Below, in pieces: positions 18,484-27,244 of a DNA stretch of 64,000 nucleotides. Within the stretch, counting starts at the first letter, position 1; each line of letters opens with the position of its first letter. This DNA comes from Gemmatimonadaceae bacterium (GTDB lineage Bacteria > Gemmatimonadota > Gemmatimonadetes > Gemmatimonadales > Gemmatimonadaceae), in assembly GCA_025929535.1 (NCBI GenBank), contig JAICLZ010000013.1:1-64000 (forward strand), written 5' to 3'. The notes under the pieces were generated by a model, which had not been told where the DNA came from, ran no database searches, and saw only the letters and a program-made list of their open reading frames with translations. A program made the translations under genes and the position numbers.

Positions 18484-20972
18484 CGCTCCCGCTGCTCGCG
18501 CTCGGATTCCTGTTGCAGGCGGTGGCGGTTCCGGCGCCTGCTCGCAGCTCTCCGAATTCGGCGCCGATCGACAGTGGCCGCAAAGTCGTCCCGGCGCTGT
18601 TCTTTCCCGAGCCCGGGATGGACGATACCGCCGCCTATCAGGGCTACGCAACGCGCTTCTATCGCGACTCCAAATCGAACACCGTCCAGATCTATCTCGA
18701 CCGCCGCAGCGGTCGCGAGGTGCTGCTCTGGGCCGATGCGCTCGACGAGAGCGCCGCATTCACCGCGCGCGATGCGGCGGGTCGTGCGGCGAGCCTCGAC
18801 TGGGATTCCGATGCCGCAACGGTCGGCGATGCGGGAAGTGCACGCTCGATCACGTACCATCTGAAGGCCGCAGCGCCGAGCGTGACGCTGGGCTGGTTCC
18901 TGCTGGGGACCATGCGCGTGGAGCGCGATTTCCAATACGCGCGCGGTCATCTGCGGCCATTCTCCGCGCCTCCATACATCGTCGCACCGGAATCGCTGCT
19001 CGTGGCGAACATTGCGCGCCTTCCCGATGCCGAACGGCGAGCGCAGCTCTCGCTGCTTGGCGCGAGCAGCGTCGCCGAGCTGAAGTCCCGCCTCACTCCC
19101 ACCATTACCTCGCGCCGTTCGGCGGCTTCGTGGACGGTTCGGATCGCGCGGGCGGCACTCGACGGCAAGAGCCATCTCTCGCTCGAGATCATCGGCACTC
19201 CGCGCGATGCCAGTGCCCGCGTGGTCGGCAGAACCGTGTCGGTTCGCGCGCGCACCGGGCGCACGATTCATCTCGGGATTCGCGTCACAACCGATGGCAC
19301 CGCGCTCACGCCGCTCGCGCGCAACGAGATCTTCAGCCCGGGATTTCTGTCCTTTCTCGCTGCCACGAGAACCACCGACAGCGCTGATCGTGCTCGCCGC
19401 CTCGAGCGCGAGGTGCGGAGCGTCGAGCTTCTGAGCTCGAGCGAGAAGCTCATGGCAGGGCTGCCCAACTACGCGACGTACTTCGGGCGTGATGGGATGA
19501 TGACTGCCCTCATGATGCGCTCGATCTGGACGCCGGCGATGTCCGAGCGCGTGATTGGCAGCGTGCTCGGCAAGCTCGCGCCCACCGGCGATGTGTCGCA
19601 CGAAGAGGCGCTCGGTGACCAGGCGATCCGCGAGCACGCCGATGAGTACAACGCGCGCATGCAGGGCTATTTCCGCGAGTCGCGCAGCGGCGACCGCGCG
19701 CGCGCGGACACCGATCTCGCGGCGGCGCGCGGGATTCTGCGGGAGCTCCGGCGCACGCGTGAGAACTACCACATGATGGACGATGAGTTTCAGCTGCCGG
19801 TGCTCGAGGCGCTGTATCTCGCGGACTCCATGGTGCCCGCGGAGCGCAAGCGTGCGTTTCTGCGCGAGACCGCGAGCAATGGCGAGCGACACCTCACGCT
19901 GATGCTGCGCGAGATGGCGCTCGTCGCCACGGAAACCCGGGCCTTTGCGCAGAATCCCGTCGCCACGAATCTCGTCAGCTTCGTCCGCCGCGACTCCACC
20001 CATTGGCAATCCGCGAGCTGGCGCGACAGCGACGTGGGCTACGCGAACGGGCGCTTCGCGATGGACATCAACGCGATCTGGGCACCTCGCGCGCTACAGG
20101 CGATCGCGAGCACGCTGACGTCGCTGCGCGCACTCGGGTTCTCGAGCCGGGCGCTGGAATCCGTCACTCCCGAGATCGCTCGCTCGCCGCTCGGAACGTG
20201 GCTCGATGATTCGATGCCGCTGCTTCGTGCGATCGAGAATTGGCAGCGCGCCCGGAAGCTGTTCGTGGTCGCGCTCGGCCCGCGCGAGGTCGAAGGGCGC
20301 ATTCGCGCCAAGCTCGCCTCGCTTCCAACATCCGAGCGACGCTACTGGGAAAAGACGATGGTGCAACACCACGCGCGTGAAGACTCCGTCGTGTTCCTCG
20401 CGCTTTCCCTCGATGCTCGCGGCGCGCCGATCCCCGTCGCCAACACCGATCCGGCGACGGATCTCTTTCTGCGAAATCACTCCGTTCGCGATGCGGGCGG
20501 GCGCGGCACGTCGGACGAGGTATTGCGCGAGGTCGAGCCGTTCGTGCGCTACTATCCCGTAGGGCTCTTCGTGGACACACTCGGCCCCGTGGTCGCGAAC
20601 GATGCCTATGCGTCGCCCGAGGTGTGGCGGATGTTCGAAAAGGATCTGTACCATTCACCGCGCGTCGTGTGGGGTCGCGAAGTGAATCTCTTCCTTCTCG
20701 GCACGGCCGAGCAGCTCTCGGCGGCGCTCGACTCCACGGGTCGCGTCAGAAATCCGATGCTCGAGCCGTACGTCCGCTCGCTCCGGACATCGCTCGAGCG
20801 CGTGCTCTCGGCCGTGACCGCCTCTCACCTTCAGCACAACGAGGTGTGGAGCTATCGAATCAGCGACGGGCGCCTGTTGCCCACGCGCTACGGCACGAGC
20901 TCGGACGTGCAGCTCTGGAGCACGACCGATCTCGCCGTGCAGTACGCGCTCTCCCGTCTGGGCCTCCGGTGA
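18480..20972 (+). CDS. Putative six-hairpin glycosidase, exported
   Basis: Encodes 830 residues from an ATG overlapping the GH65 stop (ATGA). A short signal peptide (LPLLALGFLLQAVAVPAPA) comes first. The middle holds NYATYFGRDGMMTALMM near residue 335, very like the YFGRDs of amylo-alpha-1,6-glucosidases and other six-hairpin enzymes, and NGRFAMDINAIWAPRAL near 525, which fits the same fold. The first 300 residues are beta-rich and unrecognised. The exact family and substrate cannot be named, but coupling to GH65 and a TonB receptor supports joint breakdown of an alpha-glucan-type or glucosylated substrate. Confidence 0.75.
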   Translation: MTLPLLALGFLLQAVAVPAPARSSPNSAPIDSGRKVVPALFFPEPGMDDTAAYQGYATRFYRDSKSNTVQIYLDRRSGREVLLWADALDESAAFTARDAAGRAASLDWDSDAATVGDAGSARSITYHLKAAAPSVTLGWFLLGTMRVERDFQYARGHLRPFSAPPYIVAPESLLVANIARLPDAERRAQLSLLGASSVAELKSRLTPTITSRRSAASWTVRIARAALDGKSHLSLEIIGTPRDASARVVGRTVSVRARTGRTIHLGIRVTTDGTALTPLARNEIFSPGFLSFLAATRTTDSADRARRLEREVRSVELLSSSEKLMAGLPNYATYFGRDGMMTALMMRSIWTPAMSERVIGSVLGKLAPTGDVSHEEALGDQAIREHADEYNARMQGYFRESRSGDRARADTDLAAARGILRELRRTRENYHMMDDEFQLPVLEALYLADSMVPAERKRAFLRETASNGERHLTLMLREMALVATETRAFAQNPVATNLVSFVRRDSTHWQSASWRDSDVGYANGRFAMDINAIWAPRALQAIASTLTSLRALGFSSRALESVTPEIARSPLGTWLDDSMPLLRAIENWQRARKLFVVALGPREVEGRIRAKLASLPTSERRYWEKTMVQHHAREDSVVFLALSLDARGAPIPVANTDPATDLFLRNHSVRDAGGRGTSDEVLREVEPFVRYYPVGLFVDTLGPVVANDAYASPEVWRMFEKDLYHSPRVVWGREVNLFLLGTAEQLSAALDSTGRVRNPMLEPYVRSLRTSLERVLSAVTASHLQHNEVWSYRISDGRLLPTRYGTSSDVQLWSTTDLAVQYALSRLGLR

Positions 20973-21265
20973 GTGCCGCGCGAGGCTGGAGGCAGCTCGT
21001 CGAGCCACTCCGTTATGTTTGAGCTGGTGGCCCGTAAGTCGCGTGTCAGCTCTCACAAGGCTGAGGGCCGTCACCGGGCACGTCCGCCAGGAAGCTCTGG
21101 TTTCGCCATTTCGGCCGTGCTACTCTAGCTGCCTGCCGCTCGATGCTGCAGATCGAGCGCCGGCTGCATTGCGTACATTCATCCTCGCTGCATGGCAAGG
21201 CTGGTGCGTTCCCAGTAGCTTTGCGGCGCCGGAGCCCGGACGCCGAACTCGACGAGGCCAACTAC
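20973..21265 (+). other. Gap before the gas-vesicle cluster
   Basis: These 293 bases separate the glycosidase operon from the first gvp gene. No gene was found. An open frame upstream of the GvpF/L start exists but lacks a ribosome-binding site. The gas-vesicle promoter should lie here; TACTCT near 21120 could be a -10 box, but no convincing -35 was seen. Confidence 0.4.
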
Positions 21266-22150
21266 ATGAGCGACATGCCGGACGCCATCGAAAACAGCCG
21301 CGCCACGACCGCTCCTGTCACGAGCTCACGCGGTGCCGACTACAGTCCGGGCCACGCTCCCAGTGGTGCTGCGCCCGGAGAACCGGGGAGCGCCGAGGAG
21401 GGCGGGAAGTACGTGTACTGCATCATTCGGCAGGAGCACGAACGCAGCTTCGGGGAGATCGGCATCGGCGGACATCGCCGCGTATACACCGTGCATCACA
21501 GCGATCTGGCGGCGGTGGTGAGCGACACTCCGATCGTGATCTACGATCCGACGCGCGAGAACGTGCTCGCCCACGAGTTCGTGAACGAGACGGTGATGCG
21601 CGAGTTCACGGTGATTCCGATGTCGTTCGGCACGGTGTTCCGCTCGGAAGAGGATGTGTCGGAGCTCCTGCGCTCCACTTACGAAGCATTCACCGACGTG
21701 CTCGACAAGATGCGCGACAAGATCGAGTTCGGTCTCAAGGTGCTGTGGGACCGCGACAAGGTCGTCGCGAACATCGAGAGCTCGAACGACGAGATCCGCC
21801 GGCTCAAGGACGAGATCACGCGCAATGCCGCGTCGTCCACGTACTTCGCGCGCATGCAGCTCGGCCGCCTGATCGAAGCCGCGCTGGAGGAGACGGGGAA
21901 CGGCTACGTCTCCGAGGTGCACGATGCGCTCAAGCCCGTTGCCGTCGCGAGCCGCAGCAACAAGGTCATCGGCGATCGCATGATCCTGAACGCCGCCTTC
22001 CTCGTGGATCGCGGCCGAAGCGAAGAGTTCGACGAGCGCGTGCGCGAGGTGAGCCGCAAGTACGAGGACCTGCTCACCTTCAAGTACACCGGGCCATGGC
22101 CGCCGTACAACTTCGTCAACATCAAGCTCAAGCTCGAAAAAGCCAGTTGA
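21266..22150 (+). CDS. gvpL: Gas-vesicle protein GvpF/GvpL, copy 1
   Basis: Encodes 294 residues. The ATG at 21266 has GAGG nine bases upstream. About 45 residues of Ser/Ala/Gly/Pro-rich linker precede the family's first strand, KYVYCIIR. Later landmarks are VIPMSFGTVFRSEEDV near 115 and the C-terminal FKYTGPWPPYNFV, a hallmark of GvpF/L. These proteins are accessory factors bound to gas-vesicle subunits during assembly. The long N-terminal linker is unusual. It heads a cluster of ten closely packed genes. Confidence 0.95.
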   Translation: MSDMPDAIENSRATTAPVTSSRGADYSPGHAPSGAAPGEPGSAEEGGKYVYCIIRQEHERSFGEIGIGGHRRVYTVHHSDLAAVVSDTPIVIYDPTRENVLAHEFVNETVMREFTVIPMSFGTVFRSEEDVSELLRSTYEAFTDVLDKMRDKIEFGLKVLWDRDKVVANIESSNDEIRRLKDEITRNAASSTYFARMQLGRLIEAALEETGNGYVSEVHDALKPVAVASRSNKVIGDRMILNAAFLVDRGRSEEFDERVREVSRKYEDLLTFKYTGPWPPYNFVNIKLKLEKAS

Positions 22151-22166
22151 GCGCGCGGGGGCGAGC

Positions 22167-22496
22167 GTGGGACTTCTGAGCACGATCGTCTTCTGGCCGG
22201 TCACCGGACCCGTGGCTGGAATCAAGTGGACGCTCGGGAAGGTGCAGCGAGTCGTCGAGGATGAGCTGGTGGATGATACGCCGGTGAAGGAGGCGCTGAT
22301 GGAGCTTCAGATGCGCCTCGAGCTCGGAGACATCGACGATGACGCCTACGTAGCGGAAGAGGCCGCGCTCATGCGCCAGCTGCGCGACATCCGCGAGTGG
22401 CGCGAGCGACTCGGCATGGGCACCGCTGGCGGGCCGGTACGCATGGCCCGCCCATCGGATGCCGACACCGAGAGCGGGGGCGACGAGGACACGTGA
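22167..22496 (+). CDS. gvpG: Gas-vesicle protein GvpG
   Basis: Encodes 109 residues from a GTG. It starts GLLSTIVFWPVTGPVAG, the typical hydrophobic GvpG opening, followed by a helix with KVQRVVEDEL and ELQMRLELGDIDDDAY. GvpG is a small accessory protein of gas-vesicle assembly that works with GvpF/L. Its stop overlaps the GTG of the ATPase gene by four bases. Confidence 0.93.
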   Translation: MGLLSTIVFWPVTGPVAGIKWTLGKVQRVVEDELVDDTPVKEALMELQMRLELGDIDDDAYVAEEAALMRQLRDIREWRERLGMGTAGGPVRMARPSDADTESGGDEDT

Positions 22497-24385
22497 GCGG
22501 CGCCGCCGCGCTCCTCGACCAGCTACCGCCTTGGGTGCTCGTGGTCGGGAAGGGTGGCGTTGGCAAGACGACGTGCGCTGCGGCGCTCGCGGTCGCGTCC
22601 GCGGATCGCGACACGAGCACGCTCGTGCTGTCCACCGACCCCGCGCGCGCACTCAGCGATGCGCTGGGCGCGCCTCTCGGACCCGACCCGCTGCCGATCG
22701 ACGGCAGCGCGCACCTCTCGGCATTTCAGCTCGACGCGCCGGTCGAGCGTGACCGATTTCTCGAGCGCTCGCGCGACGTGCTGGTCACGATCGTGGACCG
22801 CGGCACCTATCTCGCGCGCAGCGATGTCGCAGCGCTTGTGGACGGAGCGCTGCCGGGCGTGGACGAAACGATGGCGCTCTTTCGCCTCACGGAGCTCGCG
22901 ACGGATGATCGCTGGCAGCGCGTGATCATCGATACGGCGCCGACGGGGCACACCCTGCGGCTGCTCGACCTGCCGCGGAGCTTCACGCTCCTGCTGTCGC
23001 TGCTCGACGCGATGCAGGACAAGCACCGATTCATGGTGCGCACACTCATGCACCGCTATCGCACGGACGACGCGGATGCGTTTCTCGCGTCGATGCGCGC
23101 GCGCGTGGCCTCGCTCACGGAACTGCTCGGCGATCGCGCGCGGTGCGCGGCAGTTCTCGTGACGCGCGACGAGCCGGTGGTGCTGGCCGAGAGTGTGCGC
23201 TACGCGCGCGCGCTCGCGGAACGCGGCATCGCCGTGGGGGCGGTGATCGTCAACGCGAGTGCCGATGAGCATCGGTCGAGCGACTCGTCGTCCGAGCTGC
23301 GCAGCGTGGCGTCGGGCGCCGCGTGGCGTACCGCAAAGCGTGGAGCGGTGACGCTGGGACTGGATGGTGCGCGCGAGTGGGGCGCGCGGTTGGCCGATGA
23401 ACCCCGGGGACGCGACGTAGCGAGTGCGTCACGTGCGTCCGCACGGGAGGCATCACCGCGCGAGCCCGGAGCCGCTCGCGCGCGCGGCATCGCGCGGCTC
23501 TCTCCACTGAGCGCGCTCACGATCGTCGGCGGCAAGGGAGGCGTGGGCAAGACCACAGTCGCCTGCGCGCTTGCGCTCACAGCGGCACAGCCGGGCAGCG
23601 ACTCTCGCGTGCTCCTCGTTTCGACCGATCCTGCGCCGTCGCTGGCGGATGCGCTCGCACTGCCGATTGGCGATGACGAGGTGGAGGTGGCGGGCGTTCC
23701 GGGACTCTTCGCTCGCCAGGCCGACGCGGGCGCCGCGTTCGCGCGCCTGCGCGCCGGATACGCGGAGCGCATCGACGCGCTGTTCGATGCGCTGTCCGCG
23801 CACGCGATCGACGCGAGCGCGGATCGGCGCATCGTGCGCGACCTGTTCGCGCTCGCGCCGCCAGGCATCGATGAGCTCCATGCGCTCGCGGCCATAGCCG
23901 ATGCGGTCGGGAAGCAGCGCTTCGCACGAGTGATCGTCGATCCCGCTCCCACCGGGCACCTGCTCCGCCTGCTCGAGATGCCCGCGATCGCGCTCGACTG
24001 GACGCATCAGCTGATGCGGCTCGTGCTCCGCTACCGGGAGCTCGGTGCGCTGGGCGACGCGGGGGCGGATCTGCTCGCGCTCGCGAAGCGGATTCGAGCG
24101 GTGAGCGCCTTGTTGAGTGATCCCGCCCGCACGTCGCTGATCGTAGTCGCGCTGGACGAGCCGCTGGTGCACCGCGAAACGCGCCGGCTCACGGACGCCG
24201 TCGGCGTGCTCGGCGTCGAGATACGCGCGGTCATCTGGAATCGTATCGCAGCGGGCGAATCACCACCGCGGATCCCCCTTCCTGCGACGGCTACGGCTGC
24301 GCAGCTTGTTGCATTCGAGACAGAGCCGTCGCCGCGCGGGATCAGCGCGATCCGGCGATGGGCAGAGAGCTGGTGCGTCGCGTGA
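22493..24385 (+). CDS. Tandem ArsA/GET3-like ATPase in the gas-vesicle cluster
   Basis: Encodes 630 residues from a GTG overlapping the gvpG stop. Two complete ArsA-type halves are joined by a charged linker: Walker A GKGGVGKTT near residues 18 and 346, STDPA switch I motifs, and DTAPTGHTLRLL and DPAPTGHLLRLL signatures. ArsA is the arsenite pump ATPase and GET3 targets tail-anchored proteins; here no ArsB or arsenite regulator is near. Relatives occur in gas-vesicle clusters, where they may chaperone hydrophobic subunits. That role is inferred. The first half ends in a low-complexity linker (Ala/Arg/Ser). Confidence 0.9.
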   Translation: MSGAAALLDQLPPWVLVVGKGGVGKTTCAAALAVASADRDTSTLVLSTDPARALSDALGAPLGPDPLPIDGSAHLSAFQLDAPVERDRFLERSRDVLVTIVDRGTYLARSDVAALVDGALPGVDETMALFRLTELATDDRWQRVIIDTAPTGHTLRLLDLPRSFTLLLSLLDAMQDKHRFMVRTLMHRYRTDDADAFLASMRARVASLTELLGDRARCAAVLVTRDEPVVLAESVRYARALAERGIAVGAVIVNASADEHRSSDSSSELRSVASGAAWRTAKRGAVTLGLDGAREWGARLADEPRGRDVASASRASAREASPREPGAARARGIARLSPLSALTIVGGKGGVGKTTVACALALTAAQPGSDSRVLLVSTDPAPSLADALALPIGDDEVEVAGVPGLFARQADAGAAFARLRAGYAERIDALFDALSAHAIDASADRRIVRDLFALAPPGIDELHALAAIADAVGKQRFARVIVDPAPTGHLLRLLEMPAIALDWTHQLMRLVLRYRELGALGDAGADLLALAKRIRAVSALLSDPARTSLIVVALDEPLVHRETRRLTDAVGVLGVEIRAVIWNRIAAGESPPRIPLPATATAAQLVAFETEPSPRGISAIRRWAESWCVA

Positions 24386-24463
24386 CCAGCCGGCTCATGA
24401 CGCCGGGCACCCGATCCGCGCACACGGCAGCATCACCTCGTCGTTGAGTCGCACCGTGCAATC

Positions 24464-25330
24464 ATGACCGTGTCGCCGCTGCTGTACGCGTATGCCATCG
24501 TGCTGCTCCCCGAAGAGAGGGAGCTCGTGACGAATCACCTGCATCGCATGGTGGGCATCGATGCCATGCCCGTCACCCTCGCGGGTGACAGCGCAAGCGT
24601 GCGCCGGCAGCCGATGGCCGTTCTCGTGTCGGAGGTCGACGGTGCGACGTACGCACCGGGGGAGGTGGAGTCGCGAGTCGGCGAGCTGGCGTGGCTCGCG
24701 CCACGAGCGGAGGCGCACGATCGGGTGGTGACGGCGGCGGCGGACGCCGCGCCCGTCATTCCGCTCCCGATCTTCTCGCTCTTTCGCGATGAGGCGGCAA
24801 TTCGCGCGATGGTCGGCGAGCGTCGCGATGAGCTGAGCCGGCTGTTCGCGCGACTGCTTGGCGCGCGCGAGTATACCGTGCGGGTCTATCGCGACGATGC
24901 GATGCTCGATGCCGCACTCCCGGATCTGAGCCCGCACATTCGAGAGCTGGAGAGCGGCGCCGAGCGTGCATCGCCGGGGCAGCGATATCTGTTGCAGCGC
25001 AAGCTCGATGAGGCGCGACGCACGGAGCTGCGTCGTGTGAGCAGTGACATCGCGCAGGCGATGTACGGTGCGCTTTCGCCGCTCGCGCGCGCAGCGGTGC
25101 GCGAGCCGCTGCCTGCCGCGATCGCAAGTGCGGAATCGCGGGGCGCGAGCACGCAACCCGCCATTCTCAACGCCAGCTTTCTCGTGGACGACGAACGACT
25201 GGACCAGTTCCGGCGCGCGCTTTCGGAGCTCATCGCGCTGCGCGCGCCCGCGGGCTTCCGCGTCGATTTCACCGGCCCGTGGCCGGCGTATCACTTCGCG
25301 CGCGAGACCGGAGATGCGCAACGTGGATGA
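24464..25330 (+). CDS. Gas-vesicle protein GvpF/GvpL, copy 2
   Basis: Encodes 288 residues. It begins LLYAYAIVLLPEER, has IPLPIFSLFRDEAAI near 100 in place of the usual PMRFG block, and ends VDFTGPWPAYHFA, the GvpF/L C-terminal hallmark. It follows the ATPase by 78 bases. Its last 17 bases overlap the next small gvp gene. It differs clearly from copies 1 and 3, so the three probably have separate roles in assembly. Confidence 0.92.
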   Translation: MTVSPLLYAYAIVLLPEERELVTNHLHRMVGIDAMPVTLAGDSASVRRQPMAVLVSEVDGATYAPGEVESRVGELAWLAPRAEAHDRVVTAAADAAPVIPLPIFSLFRDEAAIRAMVGERRDELSRLFARLLGAREYTVRVYRDDAMLDAALPDLSPHIRELESGAERASPGQRYLLQRKLDEARRTELRRVSSDIAQAMYGALSPLARAAVREPLPAAIASAESRGASTQPAILNASFLVDDERLDQFRRALSELIALRAPAGFRVDFTGPWPAYHFARETGDAQRG

Positions 25331-25547
25331 GCTGGCGCGTGCGGAGACCGACTCGATGCTCGAGGAAGAAGGGGACGAGCCTCTCATCCTGAGCGACCTG
25401 CTCAACCGCGTGCTCGACAAGGGTGTGGTGATCAGCGGCGAGGTGACGATCGCGGTCGCCGGCGTCGACCTCGTGCGGCTCGATCTGCGCCTCTTGCTCG
25501 TTGCGGTGGAGCGGCTCGCGCGAAAATCGATCGAGCCGCCAGCGTGA
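25314..25547 (+). CDS. GvpA-family small protein (GvpS/J-like)
   Basis: Encodes 77 residues. The GvpA-family core is LLNRVLDKGVVISGEVTIAVAG, here with an acidic N-terminal extension (MLEEEGDEP). The ISGEVTIAVAGVDLV version is closer to the minor members GvpS/J than to the major shell protein. It overlaps the preceding GvpF/L by 17 bases and the next by four, which indicates translational coupling. Confidence 0.88.
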   Translation: MRNVDELARAETDSMLEEEGDEPLILSDLLNRVLDKGVVISGEVTIAVAGVDLVRLDLRLLLVAVERLARKSIEPPA

Positions 25548-26251
25548 TGCCGGTGCACCTGTACGGTGTGCTGGAAGGGGGGGTTCTGCCTGCGGCATCC
25601 GCGCGAGGGCTGGATGGTCGGCCCGTGCGCGCGCTGTCGCTTGGCGCGCGTTGCGCCTGGGTGTCGGACATTTCCGAATCGGCGCTCGAAGCAACTCCGC
25701 AGCGGCTGCGCGAGCACGATGCGGTGCTGCGCGAAGCGATCAGCGCTGAGTACTCCGTCGTACCATCGCTCTTCGGGCAGCTGCACGCAGACGAGGCAGC
25801 GCTCGCTGCGGCGCTCCAGAGAAGTGCGGAGTCGCTGGACGAGGCGATGGCGAGGGTTGAGGGGCGCGTCGAGATGAGCTTTCTGGTGGCTGCGTCAGGG
25901 GTTGCGCCCGAGGAGAATTCCGCCGCACCTCGCGAAAGCGGGAGCTCGGGACGGGAGCATCTGCTCCGCGTGAGGAACCGGATTCATGCGGAACGAATAT
26001 TGCGCGACAGCGCCGCCGAACTGGCGCAATCCACGACTCGCCTGTTGAACGAGCTCGTCGTCGCGGAGCGAGTGGTGGAAAGTCCGGCGCCTCCGGTCTT
26101 GGCAGCTCGCGCGCATCTCGTTGCGCGCGAGAATGTTGCGCGTTATGTACGGGTGGTAAGTTTGCAGGCCGCTTCTGCCATCCCTGAATTGCGCGTCGTG
26201 GTGCGGGGACCCGGAGCGGCCTACTCATTCGCGGCGGTACGGATTGGCTGA
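25544..26251 (+). CDS. Gas-vesicle protein GvpF/GvpL, copy 3
   Basis: Encodes 235 residues, starting at GTG 25544 or the ATG directly after. It opens VHLYGVLEGG, has VVPSLFGQLHADEAAL near 70, and ends RGPGAAYSFA, a reduced version of the GvpF/L ending GPWPxYxF. It is the shortest and most diverged of the three copies. Overlaps on both sides place it firmly in the gvp operon. Confidence 0.88.
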   Translation: MMPVHLYGVLEGGVLPAASARGLDGRPVRALSLGARCAWVSDISESALEATPQRLREHDAVLREAISAEYSVVPSLFGQLHADEAALAAALQRSAESLDEAMARVEGRVEMSFLVAASGVAPEENSAAPRESGSSGREHLLRVRNRIHAERILRDSAAELAQSTTRLLNELVVAERVVESPAPPVLAARAHLVARENVARYVRVVSLQAASAIPELRVVVRGPGAAYSFAAVRIG

Positions 26252-26573
26252 GAACGCGTCCGACGATGGAACGCTCGACGTCGATCTGCGAGCGATCGCG
26301 AGCGCGCTCCCGGCGAGAATCGATGCGACACCAGAAGGCGTCGAGCAGGGGTTGGCGAAGCTCGTCTTGACCATCATCGAAGTGCTTCGTAAGGTCCTTG
26401 AACATCAGGCGGTCAGACGAATGGACGGCGGCTCGCTGAGCGACGAGGAAGTCGAACGGCTCGGCTTGGCCCTGCTCTCGCTCGACGGACGGTTGCGCGA
26501 GCTGAAGACCGTGTTCGGACTCTCGGATGAAGAGCTGGAAATCGATCTCGGACCGTTGGGCCGCGTACGTTAA
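26244..26573 (+). CDS. gvpK: Gas-vesicle protein GvpK
   Basis: Encodes 109 residues from a TTG that overlaps the preceding stop by eight bases. GvpK hallmarks are visible: GLAKLVLTIIEVLRKVLEHQAVRRMDGG and SLSDEEVERLGLALLSLDGRLRELK, split here only by neighbouring helices, and the ending LEIDLGPLGRV. GvpK is needed for vesicle formation in known systems. The TTG start is odd but the only one that gives the full family length. Confidence 0.95.
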   Translation: MAENASDDGTLDVDLRAIASALPARIDATPEGVEQGLAKLVLTIIEVLRKVLEHQAVRRMDGGSLSDEEVERLGLALLSLDGRLRELKTVFGLSDEELEIDLGPLGRVR

Positions 26574-26602
26574 CGCGCTTGAGGCGCAGCACGGAGCATT
26601 GA

Positions 26603-26941
26603 TTGGCAGACCTCGTCTCTCCCACGCGCAGCCACGGACTCGTCGACATCCTGGACCGAGTGCTCGACAAGGGCCTCGTGATTGCAGGCGACATCAAGAT
26701 CAACCTTGCGAACGTCGAGCTGCTCACGATCCAGATTCGTCTGCTCGTGTGCTCGATCGACAAGGCGGAGGAGATCGGCCTGAACTGGTGGCGTCACGAC
26801 CCACGTCTCACATCGAACGTGGCGGTAATGATCTCGCCGGCACTGGACGATCGGCTGGCGCACATCGAGCGCCAACTGGAACGACTCGTTGGCGGCCCCG
26901 AAGTGTCCGCCCCCACAACCTCTTCCACGGAGCCAGCTTAA
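26603..26941 (+). CDS. GvpA-family protein (GvpJ-like)
   Basis: Encodes 112 residues from a TTG preceded by CGGAG. The core reads [20 protein letters not shown] followed by a NLANVELLTIQIRLLVCSID strand, and the AEEIGLNWW segment near 75 is typical of GvpJ-type minor subunits. The C-terminal third is charged and extends past the shell-protein length. It stops directly before the gvpA start. Confidence 0.9.
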   Translation: MADLVSPTRSHGLVDILDRVLDKGLVIAGDIKINLANVELLTIQIRLLVCSIDKAEEIGLNWWRHDPRLTSNVAVMISPALDDRLAHIERQLERLVGGPEVSAPTTSSTEPA

Positions 26942-27244
26942 ATGGCCGTTGAGCGTTCTCCGAGCGGCAGCTCGCTCATCGACGTCCTCGATCGAGTTCT
27001 CGATAAGGGCATCGTCATCGACGCATGGGTGCGCGTCTCGCTCGTTGGCATCGACCTCGTGACGGTGGAGGCGCGCATCGTCGTCGCGTCCATCGACACG
27101 TATCTGAAGTATTCCGAAGCGGTCGGCATCACCGGACCTGTTTCGCGACCGCGCGAGGTCGCGTCCGGCTTCGAAATGGAGCTCGCACGAATGCAGGTCG
27201 AGAACGCAGAGCTGAAGCGTCGCATTGTCGAGCTCAGCGCGTGA
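26942..27244 (+). CDS. gvpA: Major gas-vesicle shell protein GvpA
   Basis: Encodes 100 residues. The sequence is close to canonical Gvp[19 protein letters not shown], then [19 protein letters not shown] and [14 protein letters not shown]. Extra residues after the usual end form a short charged helix ([15 protein letters not shown]), as in the longer GvpA/C-type shells of some bacteria. It begins on the base after the previous stop. Its end overlaps the start of the sensor kinase by 20 bases. Confidence 0.97.
   Translation: MAVERSPSGSSLIDVLDRVLDKGIVIDAWVRVSLVGIDLVTVEARIVVASIDTYLKYSEAVGITGPVSRPREVASGFEMELARMQVENAELKRRIVELSA

Noticed and set aside
22493-24385. Arsenite resistance ATPase (arsA)
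   Set aside because: The protein family fits, but no ArsB, ArsD or ArsR gene is near and the gene is overlapped by gvpG; a gas-vesicle role is more likely.
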